Shown: positions 38,300-45,389 of the stretch, one piece after another
How positions within the stretch are numbered: the stretch's first letter is position 1
How the letters are laid out: the number at the start of each line of letters is the position of its first letter
The notes under the pieces: generated by a model
Seen by the model: only the letters and a program-made list of their open reading frames with translations
Told to the model about the DNA's origin: nothing
Databases searched by the model: none
Source: GCA-2746795 sp964643965
GTDB taxonomy: Bacteria > Chloroflexota > Anaerolineae > Promineifilales > Promineifilaceae
Length of the DNA: 45,389 nt
Reading direction: 5' to 3'
Assembly: GCA_964643965.1 (NCBI GenBank)
Contig: CAZXVH010000030.1
Span: 1-45,389 of the forward strand
Translations under genes and position numbers: made by a program

Positions 38300-40672
38300 A
38301 TGAGTAATCAACCAGATAAACATTCACGCGCCGTGTTACCCATCCCCGATATCGTCAAACCAGGCTTAACTACTTATGACGCCAAAGACCCAGAGACCAC
38401 ATTCCCGCCCATCCAACCGCTGCGGCCGCCAGCAGGCGCGCCCAATGTTCTGATTATCCTGCTCGACGATGTGGGTTTTGGCGCTTCCACCGCTTTCGGT
38501 GGTCCCTGCCATACGCCCACATTCGAGAAGCTGGCAGCCGGCGGATTAAAATATAATCGTTTTCACACCACCGCTTTGTGCGCTCCCACGCGCCAAGCCT
38601 TGATGACCGGCCGTAACCATCACTCCGTAGGCATGGGCAACATCACCGAAACTGCCACGGCCGCTCCCGGCCAAAGCTCCCTGCGTCCCAACACCAAAGC
38701 CCCTGTGGCGCAAACGTTGAAACTAAACGGCTATTCCACTGCCATGTTTGGCAAGTGCCATGAAGTACCCGTGTGGGAAGCCAGCCCCATGGGGCCATTT
38801 GAGCATTGGCCCGCCGGTGGTGGCGGCTTCGAATATTTCTACGGTTTCATTGGCGGCGAAAACAACCAGTGGGATCCAGCCTTGTATGAAGGGCTGACTC
38901 CCGTTGAACCACCTGCCACGCCAGAAGAAGGGTATCACCTGACCGAAGATTTGGCCGACCACGCCGTAAATTGGATTCGTCAACAAAAAGCGCTCATGCC
39001 GGATAAGCCATTCTTCGCCTATTTCTCCCCCGGGGCCACCCATGCCCCCCATCACGTGCCCAAAGAGTGGGCTGACAAATACAAAGGCAAATTCGCCCAT
39101 GGTTGGGATAAACAGCGCGAACTTACTTTTGCACGACAGAAGGAGTTGGGGGTTATCGCGCCGGATTGTGAATTAACGCCACGCCATGCCGAGATTCCAG
39201 CCTGGGACGATATGCCCGCCGAACTCAAGCCCGTTCTGGAACGTGAAATGGAAGTGTATGCCGGTTTTCTGGAACATACAGATTACCATATCGGCCGCAT
39301 CATCGAAGCGATTGAAGATCTGGGCATCATGGACGATACGCTCATTTTCTGCATCATCGGCGACAATGGGGCCAGCGCGGAAGGCACGTTAAACGGCGCT
39401 TTCAACGAGATGGCGAATTTCAATGGCATGGCTGCTTTGGAAACGCCAGAGTTTTTGCTCTCCAAAATGGATGAGTTCGGCTCCCCCGAATCCTACAATC
39501 ATTATGCCGTAGGCTGGGCCTGGGCCATGGATGCCCCTTATCAATGGACGAAACAAATTGCATCACATTGGGGCGGCACCCGCAATGGCACGATTGTCCA
39601 TTGGCCGCAAGGCATCCAGGAAAAAGGGGGCAGACGCAACCAATTTAGCCACGTCATTGATGTGGCGCCCACGATCCTGGAAGCGGCCGGTTTGCCTGAA
39701 CCCACCTTCGTCAACGGCGTACAGCAGTCGCCCATGGAAGGCACAAGTATGCTGTATAGCTTTAACGAAGAGGCGGCTCCCGAACAGCACGATATTCAAT
39801 ATTTTGAGATGTTTGGCAATCGCGGCATCTATTACAAAGGGTGGAGCGCCGTGACCAAGCACCGCACCCCGTGGGTAATGGTTGGGCAGCAAATGCCCGC
39901 GTTTGATGATGATATTTGGGAACTGTATGATGGCAGCAAAGATTGGTCGCAGGCGAAGGACTTGTCAAAAGAAATGCCCGATATGCTGCATAAACTGCAA
40001 CGCTTGTTCCTGATCGAAGCGGTCAAATACAATGTCCTGCCGCTGGATGATCGGCAAGCGGAACGGCTTGTACCGGAAATAGCGGGGCGGCCGACGCTGA
40101 TTCAAGGCAATTCGCAGATGTTCTTTCCTGGCATGGGGCGTTTATCTGAAAACAGCGTGGTCAGCATGAAGAATAAATCTTTCTCTATCACGGCCGAAAT
40201 CGAAATGGGTAGCAAACCGGCTCAGGGCGTGATTATTGCCCAAGGTGGCAAGTTTGGTGGCTGGAGTGTCTATGCCGTAGACGGGAAGCTGAAGTTCGCC
40301 TACAACGTATTGGGCATTCATGAATTCTACACTGAAGCGACAGAACCGATTCCAGAAGGCAAACATCAGGTACGGATGGAGTTTGCTTACGATGGCGGCG
40401 GTCTGGCTAAAGGAGGTGATGTCACGCTGTACTATGATGGCAAGGAAGTAGGGAAAGGGCGCGTTGACGCCACGCAGCCGATGGTATTCTCAGCGGATGA
40501 GACAACAGATATTGGATACGAGTCTGGAACGCCTGTCACTCCTGACTATACAACGGGAAAGAGCAAGTTCACGGGCAAAATTCATTGGGTGCAGATGGAT
40601 GTGGGCACGGATGATCACGACCATTTCATCGATCCTGATGAACGTCTGCGGGTAGCGATGGCGCGTCAATAA
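38300..40672 (+). CDS. Arylsulfatase-family enzyme 1
   Basis: A 790-residue type I sulfatase. LIILLDDVGFG carries the metal-binding Asp pair. TALCAPTRQALMTGR contains the C-x-P-x-R formylglycine site (Cys94), and IGDNGASAEG with HWGGTRNG lies later in the active site. The C-terminal 150 residues form a beta-sandwich (SFSITAEIEMGSKPAQGVII, DVTLYYDGKEVGKGRVDA). It hydrolyses sulfate esters and needs a formylglycine-generating enzyme, which is not in the window. ATG 38300 has AAGGA 9 nt upstream. No signal peptide is present, so it appears cytoplasmic. It is about half-identical by eye to the next sulfatase. Confidence 0.9.
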   Translation: MSNQPDKHSRAVLPIPDIVKPGLTTYDAKDPETTFPPIQPLRPPAGAPNVLIILLDDVGFGASTAFGGPCHTPTFEKLAAGGLKYNRFHTTALCAPTRQALMTGRNHHSVGMGNITETATAAPGQSSLRPNTKAPVAQTLKLNGYSTAMFGKCHEVPVWEASPMGPFEHWPAGGGGFEYFYGFIGGENNQWDPALYEGLTPVEPPATPEEGYHLTEDLADHAVNWIRQQKALMPDKPFFAYFSPGATHAPHHVPKEWADKYKGKFAHGWDKQRELTFARQKELGVIAPDCELTPRHAEIPAWDDMPAELKPVLEREMEVYAGFLEHTDYHIGRIIEAIEDLGIMDDTLIFCIIGDNGASAEGTLNGAFNEMANFNGMAALETPEFLLSKMDEFGSPESYNHYAVGWAWAMDAPYQWTKQIASHWGGTRNGTIVHWPQGIQEKGGRRNQFSHVIDVAPTILEAAGLPEPTFVNGVQQSPMEGTSMLYSFNEEAAPEQHDIQYFEMFGNRGIYYKGWSAVTKHRTPWVMVGQQMPAFDDDIWELYDGSKDWSQAKDLSKEMPDMLHKLQRLFLIEAVKYNVLPLDDRQAERLVPEIAGRPTLIQGNSQMFFPGMGRLSENSVVSMKNKSFSITAEIEMGSKPAQGVIIAQGGKFGGWSVYAVDGKLKFAYNVLGIHEFYTEATEPIPEGKHQVRMEFAYDGGGLAKGGDVTLYYDGKEVGKGRVDATQPMVFSADETTDIGYESGTPVTPDYTTGKSKFTGKIHWVQMDVGTDDHDHFIDPDERLRVAMARQ

Positions 40673-40698
40673 TTAATTGGCGTCTGAGCTTGAGCCAG

Positions 40699-40729
40699 GA
40701 AGTTCAACTTCTCAGAGAAGTTGAACTTC
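40699..40729. repeat. Perfect 15-bp palindrome between the two sulfatase genes
   Basis: GAAGTTCAACTTCTC (40699-40713) and its exact reverse complement (40715-40729) are separated by a single A; TAAAAACCTTATTTTC follows. It can act as a terminator on the plus strand and has the look of a dispersed palindromic element. Confidence 0.75.
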
Positions 40730-40788
40730 TAAAAACCTTATTTTCGTGGGGCTTGATGAAAACAATTGGAAAACATAAGTCTTGTAAA

Positions 40789-40809
40789 GTGTTTGCGCTT
40801 TGCAAACAC
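40789..40809. promoter_or_regulatory. Hairpin just upstream of the sulfatase 2 ribosome site
   Basis: GTGTTTGC (40789-40796) pairs with GCAAACAC (40802-40809) around the loop GCTTT. It ends 10 bp before AGGAGA, the ribosome site of the DUF1269-sulfatase gene, so it is placed to affect translation or to act as an operator. Confidence 0.45.
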
Positions 40810-40832
40810 GCCATTTAATTAGGAGAAACCCT

Positions 40833-43730
40833 ATGAGCAAGAAACAGAATATCGTCATCATAGCCGGTTATCAGGCTGTCGAGCCGGCCGAAAAGAACTT
40901 TGACCAGCTCACACAGTTGGTTAAGGACAAAACTATCAAAAGTGATGGCATGATCCTCGTCCAAAAAGACAAAGATGGAAAAGTGACAGTCAGTGAAACG
41001 GCCGACCATTTGGCGCGTAAGGGGGCTGGTTGGGGCGGCGGCGTAGGCGTCCTCGTGGGGCTTGTGGCTCCGCCGCTGATGGCGCCGGTTGTCGTGGGCG
41101 CGGTCGGTGGCGCTTTAATTGGCAAGTTTGCCAAACACAAAGTGGAAAGTGGCATCGAAAGTGGACTCGGTAAAAATCTCAAACCAGGTATGGCAGCCAT
41201 TTTGGCAATCGTGCGTGAGGAAGATCGGCTGGCGGCCGAACGGGCTATGGCAGATTCGCCCGCCAAATCGGTGGCTGTGATAGATGAAGGTCTGAAGGAA
41301 GCGCTGGCCGAAGCTGGCGGCAAGTTCAATCAGGATCGCACCGTGCTGCCTATCCCTGACCGCACCTTTGGCGGCGTCGCCGGCCGCACCTTGCGTGATT
41401 CAGTGGCCGATTGGTCGATGGTTCCCGGCCCCAAAGCGCCAGAAGGGGCGCCAAACATCTTGCTCGTCCTCATTGATGATGCTGGCTTTGGTGGGCCCAG
41501 TTCCTTTGGTGGCCCGATCAATACGCCCGCTTTTGACCGCGTAGGGGAAATGGGTCTGACTTACAATCGGCTGCATGTAACGGCCGTTTGCTCCCCCACC
41601 CGCGCCGCCTTATTAACCGGCCGGAACCAACACCGCGTCGGTATGGGTTCCATTGCGGAATACCCTGGCCCCTTCCCTGGTTACACCGCCGCCCGACCCC
41701 GCAGTTGCACCGCCTTCCCGCGCATCCTCAAAGAAAACGGCTACGTCACATCCGGCTTCGGCAAATGGCATCTCACCCCCGACAACGTACAAGGGCCGGC
41801 CGGGCCATTTGACCATTGGCCCAAATCATGGGGCTTCGACCATTGGTGGGGTTTCCTGAGCGGCGCGGCCGGGCAATACGATCCCATCATCACCCAGGAC
41901 GACTGGGCGCTGGGCGTGCCAGAAGGCAAAGACGGCGAAATATACTACTTCCCCGACGACATCACCGACAAAGCCATCGAATGGCTGCACGCCGTACGCG
42001 CCCAAGACCCCGTAAAACCTTGGATGATGTATTACTCCACCGGATGCAGCCATGCCCCCCACCACGTCGGCAAAGAATGGGCAGACAAATACAAAGGCAA
42101 ATTTGACCAGGGTTGGGACAAGCTGCGCGAAGAGATTTTCGAGCGCCAAAAAGCGCTGGGCATCATCCCGCAAGATACAGAATTAACTGAACGCCCCGAT
42201 CTCTTCCCCGCCTGGGATACCCTCAACGACGCCCAGAAGAAGCTCTACACCCGTCAAGTTGAAGTCTTCGCTGGTTTCTCGGAGAACGCCGACTGGAACG
42301 TAGGCCGCCTGCTCGATTCCATCGAAGCAATAGGCGATCTCGACAATACGCTGATCATCTACATCTGGGGTGACAATGGTTCCAGCATGGAAGGCACCAC
42401 CACCGGTTCCTTCAACGAGATGACCTTCCTCAACGGCATCGTCCTCGACGCCCAGCAGCAGCTAGAGCTGATTGAGCAATACGGCGGCATCGACGCGCTG
42501 GGCAGCGAACACACCGCCCCCCACTTCGCCGCCGCCTGGGCGCACGCCATGAACACCCCCTTCCAATGGGGCAAGCAGACCGCCAGCCATTTGGGCGGCA
42601 CACGCGACCCGATGGTCATTGCCTGGCCGAACAATATCAAGGCAGACAAGACGCCTCGGTCTCAGTTTACGCATGTGATTGACGTTGGCCCCACCATTTT
42701 GGAAGTGGCTGGCATTCCTGAACCGAAAACGGTAGATGGCATTGGGCAAGAGCCGATGGACGGCACCAGCTTCCTATACACCTTTGATGACGCAGCCGCC
42801 CCAGAGCGCCACACCACGCAATATTTTGAGATGTTGGGCAGCCGCGCCATGTACAAAGACGGTTGGTGGGCTGCCTCTCGCCCAGACCGAATTCCGTGGG
42901 ATTTATCACCCGCCACCCTCACCCAGTTTGGCCCCGACGCCGATTGGGATCCAGACCGGGATGTGGGTTGGGAACTGTATGATCTGAGCAAGGATTTCTC
43001 GCAGGCGCATAACATCGCCGATCAGCACCCAGACAAGGTTCAAGAATTACAAGAACTATGGTGGCAAGAAGCTGAACGCAATCGCGTCTTGCCGCTGATG
43101 GCAGGGCTGTCGGTTATCTACGGCATCTTGCCGCCGCTGCCTACCGTCACCCGCTTTGACTTCATGGGCGACGTGCAGAACGTGCAGCGGGGCATGACGC
43201 CGCGTGTTCAAGGCCGTTCGTATGCCATCGAAGGTGAACTGATTGTACCCGAGGGTGGCGCTGAAGGTGTTGTCGTTGCCAATTCAGATTTCACGGGCGG
43301 GTATGCGCTGTGGGTGGATGGGAAAGGGTTGCTGCACCACACCTACTCGCTCCTGGGCGTTGAGTTCTATCGCCAGGTGTCTACCGAACCGATTCCCACG
43401 GGCGACGTGACTGTCAAGATGCTCTTCGAGAGTGACGAACCGAAACCAGGCTCTGGCGGCAAGGTGACGCTGTGGGCCAATGAGAAGCAGATCGGCGAAG
43501 GGCGGCTCGACCAAACTGTGCCGATTGCCTTCACCTCTTATGCGGGTATGGACATCGGCCGTGACAACGGGGGTGTGGTGGATCTCAATTACGAGGAAAA
43601 AGCGCCCTATGCCTTCACTGGCACGGTGAAGAAAGTGACCTTCGACTTGAAACCCGCCCACATCGAGGCAGAAACTGATTTACATGTGCATCATGCCCTC
43701 AATGATGTGGCGGCCGGTATCGCTGGTTAA
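40833..43730 (+). CDS. DUF1269-arylsulfatase fusion protein (sulfatase 2)
   Basis: A 965-residue protein. Residues 1-160 are a DUF1269 domain: ILVQKDKDGKVTVSETAD, then a Gly/Ala-rich hydrophobic hairpin (GGGVGVLVGLVAPPLMAPVV, GGALIGKF) and LKPGMAAILAIV. Residues from about 205 form a type I sulfatase with LVLIDDAGFGGPS, the formylglycine site AVCSPTRAALLTGR (Cys253) and WGDNGSSMEG. The C-terminal beta domain matches sulfatase 1. The hydrophobic hairpin could hold the enzyme at the inner membrane face; no cleavable signal is seen. ATG 40833 has AGGAGA 6 nt upstream. A palindrome copy (41579-41588) ends directly before the active-site Cys codon. Confidence 0.88.
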   Translation: MSKKQNIVIIAGYQAVEPAEKNFDQLTQLVKDKTIKSDGMILVQKDKDGKVTVSETADHLARKGAGWGGGVGVLVGLVAPPLMAPVVVGAVGGALIGKFAKHKVESGIESGLGKNLKPGMAAILAIVREEDRLAAERAMADSPAKSVAVIDEGLKEALAEAGGKFNQDRTVLPIPDRTFGGVAGRTLRDSVADWSMVPGPKAPEGAPNILLVLIDDAGFGGPSSFGGPINTPAFDRVGEMGLTYNRLHVTAVCSPTRAALLTGRNQHRVGMGSIAEYPGPFPGYTAARPRSCTAFPRILKENGYVTSGFGKWHLTPDNVQGPAGPFDHWPKSWGFDHWWGFLSGAAGQYDPIITQDDWALGVPEGKDGEIYYFPDDITDKAIEWLHAVRAQDPVKPWMMYYSTGCSHAPHHVGKEWADKYKGKFDQGWDKLREEIFERQKALGIIPQDTELTERPDLFPAWDTLNDAQKKLYTRQVEVFAGFSENADWNVGRLLDSIEAIGDLDNTLIIYIWGDNGSSMEGTTTGSFNEMTFLNGIVLDAQQQLELIEQYGGIDALGSEHTAPHFAAAWAHAMNTPFQWGKQTASHLGGTRDPMVIAWPNNIKADKTPRSQFTHVIDVGPTILEVAGIPEPKTVDGIGQEPMDGTSFLYTFDDAAAPERHTTQYFEMLGSRAMYKDGWWAASRPDRIPWDLSPATLTQFGPDADWDPDRDVGWELYDLSKDFSQAHNIADQHPDKVQELQELWWQEAERNRVLPLMAGLSVIYGILPPLPTVTRFDFMGDVQNVQRGMTPRVQGRSYAIEGELIVPEGGAEGVVVANSDFTGGYALWVDGKGLLHHTYSLLGVEFYRQVSTEPIPTGDVTVKMLFESDEPKPGSGGKVTLWANEKQIGEGRLDQTVPIAFTSYAGMDIGRDNGGVVDLNYEEKAPYAFTGTVKKVTFDLKPAHIEAETDLHVHHALNDVAAGIAG

Positions 43731-43744
43731 GTTTTATATATCCC

Positions 43745-43781
43745 AGGTGCGGCGCATTTGCCTTGCAAGTACGTCGCACCT
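43745..43781. promoter_or_regulatory. Inverted repeat upstream of the HdeD-like gene
   Basis: AGGTGCGGCG (43745-43754) and CGTCGCACCT (43772-43781) pair over 10 bp with one mismatch. It lies between the sulfatase 2 stop and the AAGGAG site of the next gene. Confidence 0.5.
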
Positions 43782-43801
43782 CTATTCAAGGAGAAAATTT
43801 A

Positions 43802-44362
43802 ATGACAACTACAAGTTCAGCAATGGCAATGGAATCCAAGGCGCGCCCTTGGGGATTTTTATTAATTCAAGGGATTGCACTCCTGTTAATTGGTGGGGTG
43901 CTGCTTTGGTCTCCGGCTAAAACTCAGGCGAATACCTGGGTGTTACTGGTCACTTTATTAGGTATTTACTGGATAATCGGCGGCATTCTTGATCTGGTAC
44001 ACATGTTCACCGACCACACCGGATGGGGTTGGAAGTTGTTCATGGGTCTGATCAGCATTATTGCCGGTAGTTACATTGTCATGTATCCAGTAGCCGCGGC
44101 CGTTGTTTTGCCGCAAATCTTTGTCTTGGTGCTGGGTATCTGGGGTTTGATCCAGGGTATTGTGGCGCTGATGCTGGCTTTCAAAGGTGGCGGCTGGGGT
44201 CTTGGTATTTTAGGCGTTGTCGGTATTTTCTTCGGCCTGATCCTGATTGGAAATTACACCACGCCAGGGATGGGTTTGACCTTCCTGTGGGTGGCGTCCA
44301 TTTGGGCTGTTATCGGTGGTATCGCCATGATTGTGCAGGCGTTCCGGCAACGCTCTGTTTAA
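43802..44362 (+). CDS. HdeD-family membrane protein (DUF308)
   Basis: A 186-residue protein with six membrane helices in three repeated pairs (PWGFLLIQGIALLLIGGVLLW; LLGIYWIIGGILDLVHMF; WKLFMGLISIIAGSYIVMYP; then three more), the layout of HdeD/DUF308. HdeD contributes to acid resistance in enterics; the role in this phylum is unknown. ATG 43802 has AAGGAG 9 nt upstream. It follows sulfatase 2 by 71 bp in the same direction. Confidence 0.85.
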   Translation: MTTTSSAMAMESKARPWGFLLIQGIALLLIGGVLLWSPAKTQANTWVLLVTLLGIYWIIGGILDLVHMFTDHTGWGWKLFMGLISIIAGSYIVMYPVAAAVVLPQIFVLVLGIWGLIQGIVALMLAFKGGGWGLGILGVVGIFFGLILIGNYTTPGMGLTFLWVASIWAVIGGIAMIVQAFRQRSV

Positions 44363-44368
44363 AGCGCC

Positions 44369-44393
44369 CTGTCAATTCGATTGGCAGCTGTTT
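44369..44393 (+). terminator. Terminator-like hairpin after the HdeD-like gene
   Basis: CTGTCAA (44369-44375) pairs with TTGGCAG (44381-44387), with one G-T, around the loop TTCGA; CTGTTTTAAAA follows. Confidence 0.5.
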
Positions 44394-44401
44394 TAAAATT
44401 T

Positions 44402-44460
44402 ACCTGTCAGCTTTTTGCACATAGGGCGCAGTTATTTGCAAAAAGCCTGACAGGTTTATT
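44402..44460. terminator. Long hairpin upstream of the symporter gene
   Basis: ACCTGTCAGCTTTTTGC (44402-44418) pairs with the sequence at 44438-44455 along 17 bp with a single bulged C, enclosing a 19-nt loop. TTTATTCAT follows. It ends 23 bp before the symporter start codon, so it may be either a second terminator for the upstream block or a leader structure of the symporter gene. Confidence 0.55.
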
Positions 44461-44478
44461 CATAGAGTGAGGGATAAC

Positions 44479-45348
44479 ATGACGCTTCATGAGTTCTTTA
44501 CGGCCGTTGCCGGATTATCTGGGCTGTTGTTTGTAGTTGCCAGTATGCTGGCGATGGGGATGAGCCTGACGATTCCCCAAATTGTGCAGCCTCTGAAAAA
44601 TATGCGTCTGGTTATTTTGGCGCTCTTGGCAAATTTTGTGCTGACGCCGTTGTTGGCCTATGGCATTCTCATGGTGATCCCGCTGGAGCAATCGCTCGAA
44701 ATAGGGTTGATTGTGTTGGCGACGGCTGGCGGTGCGCCATTTTTACCAAAGCTGGTGCAGGTTGCCAAAGGGGACATCGCTTTCGGCGTGGGGATGATGG
44801 TGCTGTTGATGGTAGTCACGATCATTTACATGCCGCTTGTGCTGCCATGGTTGCTGCCTGGCGTCTCGGTAAATCCGTGGGAAATTGCCCAATCTCTGAT
44901 TGTGATGATGTTGATTCCGCTGGGGATTGGTTTGTTTGTTAAGTCGAGTATGCCGGAAACGGCCGTTCACTATCAACCACTGATGTCCAAATTTTCTAAT
45001 CTGATGCTTCTGGTGTTGATGGTGGTGGCCTTGGGGTTGAATGTCTCTAATATCATCGGCTTAATCGGCTCGTGGGGACTCCTGGTGCTGCTCCTGTTCA
45101 TTGTGGGATCGTTTGCCATCGGCTTTGTCTTGGGTGGGCGCAACCCTGGCGTCCGCCGTGTCATGGGGTTGGGAACGGCGCAGCGGAATGTATCGGCGGC
45201 GATTGTGGTGGCGGCGCAAAATTTTTCTGGCACGGATACGCTGACTTTTATTCTGGTCGGTGCGATTATCATGCTGCTTGTGTTGATGCCAATAGCACGG
45301 CGATTGGGTGGCAGTGAGCCGTCGGCAGCGGCAAATGGCGTGGCGTAG
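44479..45348 (+). CDS. Bile acid:sodium symporter-family transporter
   Basis: A 289-residue protein with nine to ten membrane helices and the BASS-family pattern: MLAMGMSLTIPQIVQPLKN near the N-terminus, ATAGGAPFLPKLVQVAKGD in the middle, and MGLGTAQRNVSAAIVVAAQNF in the second half, where family members bind Na+ and the organic anion. BASS transporters import bile acids, pantoate, keto acids or sulfated steroids with Na+. ATG 44479 has GAGGGA 6 nt upstream. Its neighbours are two sulfatases, which hints at uptake of sulfated or other amphipathic anions, though this is inference. A palindrome copy is at 44958. Confidence 0.85.
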   Translation: MTLHEFFTAVAGLSGLLFVVASMLAMGMSLTIPQIVQPLKNMRLVILALLANFVLTPLLAYGILMVIPLEQSLEIGLIVLATAGGAPFLPKLVQVAKGDIAFGVGMMVLLMVVTIIYMPLVLPWLLPGVSVNPWEIAQSLIVMMLIPLGIGLFVKSSMPETAVHYQPLMSKFSNLMLLVLMVVALGLNVSNIIGLIGSWGLLVLLLFIVGSFAIGFVLGGRNPGVRRVMGLGTAQRNVSAAIVVAAQNFSGTDTLTFILVGAIIMLLVLMPIARRLGGSEPSAAANGVA

Positions 45349-45389
45349 TGGGGGGGAACGGCAGTTACCCTCTCTACCCATGCCAAGTA

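Larger units (their letters stand above)
602..44967. repeat. Dispersed 10-bp palindrome AACGGCCGTT, 48 copies
   Basis: Exact copies start at 602, 1577, 2667, 4754, 5190, 6287, 6880, 7558, 8431, 8774, 9161, 9798, 10384, 10513, 10680, 11963, 12407, 12570, 12820, 13114, 13269, 13389, 13406, 15415, 15815, 16436, 16943, 18272, 20066, 20910, 22134, 22254, 23197, 23574, 25037, 25324, 26139, 26672, 27540, 30254, 32167, 32823, 33096, 33699, 34736, 35106, 41579 and 44958. The copies at 13114 and 13269 may be one, because of the scaffold-gap duplication. More than a dozen one-base variants exist (for example 2422, 7922, 19388, 31869). The list was compiled by eye, so small errors in number are possible. 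Confidence 0.9.

Noticed and set aside
38300..43730. Very recent duplication of the sulfatase genes
   Set aside because: The two are similar in layout, but sequence divergence is large and the second has an extra N-terminal domain, so the duplication is old or the genes came separately.
602..44967. AACGGCCGTT as an inserted mobile element or a transposon target duplication
   Set aside because: Gapless paralogue alignments across sites and the lack of any longer conserved flank argue against insertion.

Overview
The window looks like a chromosomal piece of an uncultured member of the Chloroflexota, most likely an Anaerolineae-type lineage. This is inferred from gene content: FemAB-like transferases, VanW, a DUF348-G5-propeller lipoprotein, large GT39-type membrane proteins, CTC-type bL25, and a secreted protein ending in a YLP-type tail. 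No rRNA or marker phylogeny was available. A run of exactly 100 N (13149-13248), flanked on both sides by the same 55 bp, points to a short-read (meta)genome scaffold.

Layout. 0-9 kb: a zinc-ribbon coiled-coil protein, two tandem FemAB-family proteins, an isocitrate/isopropylmalate dehydrogenase-family enzyme, a membrane metallophosphoesterase, an SDR oxidoreductase, a Lit/DUF1461 membrane protein and a membrane-fused spermidine-synthase-like protein. 9-12.2 kb: a two-gene STAND operon (NB-ARC ATPase, then a TPR protein). 12.3-15.1 kb: a broken secreted-protein gene across the scaffold gap, a Uma2 nuclease-fold protein, and a hypothetical gene overlapping a C39-like peptidase. 15.2-27 kb: envelope glycosylation and housekeeping: GT39, bL25 with a probable attenuated leader, a DUF2267 protein, a G5 lipoprotein, a glycosidase-like/O-antigen-ligase fusion, acyl carrier protein and a second GT39-like protein. 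26.3-30.5 kb: PIN/TRAM protein, cysS, a hypothetical and rlmB, a shortened version of the yacL-cysS-rlmB order known in Bacillus. 30.9-36.9 kb: VanW, MATE transporter, HD phosphohydrolase and RNase II/R-family exoribonuclease. 37.2-45.3 kb: a co-directional plus-strand block of a small membrane protein, a LURP-one-related protein, two large sulfatases (one fused to DUF1269), an HdeD-like protein and a bile-acid:sodium-symporter-family transporter.

The strongest unexplained signal is in the DNA itself. The 10-bp palindrome AACGGCCGTT occurs 48 times by my reading, mostly inside genes, where chance would give about 0.04. It resembles the cyanobacterial HIP1 palindrome or a DNA-uptake sequence. 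Paralogue comparison within the window shows that it arises in coding DNA without indels. It is nearly absent from the last 10 kb.

A second system is a set of sequence-unrelated but similarly built elements: tandem 7-bp or 8-bp units, usually arranged as two complementary arms. They lie between genes, at gene ends and in frame inside genes. One supplies the whole hydrophobic core of a lipoprotein signal peptide. Heptanucleotide repeats (STRR) and HIP1 are known together from cyanobacteria; finding both styles here is the main discovery candidate.
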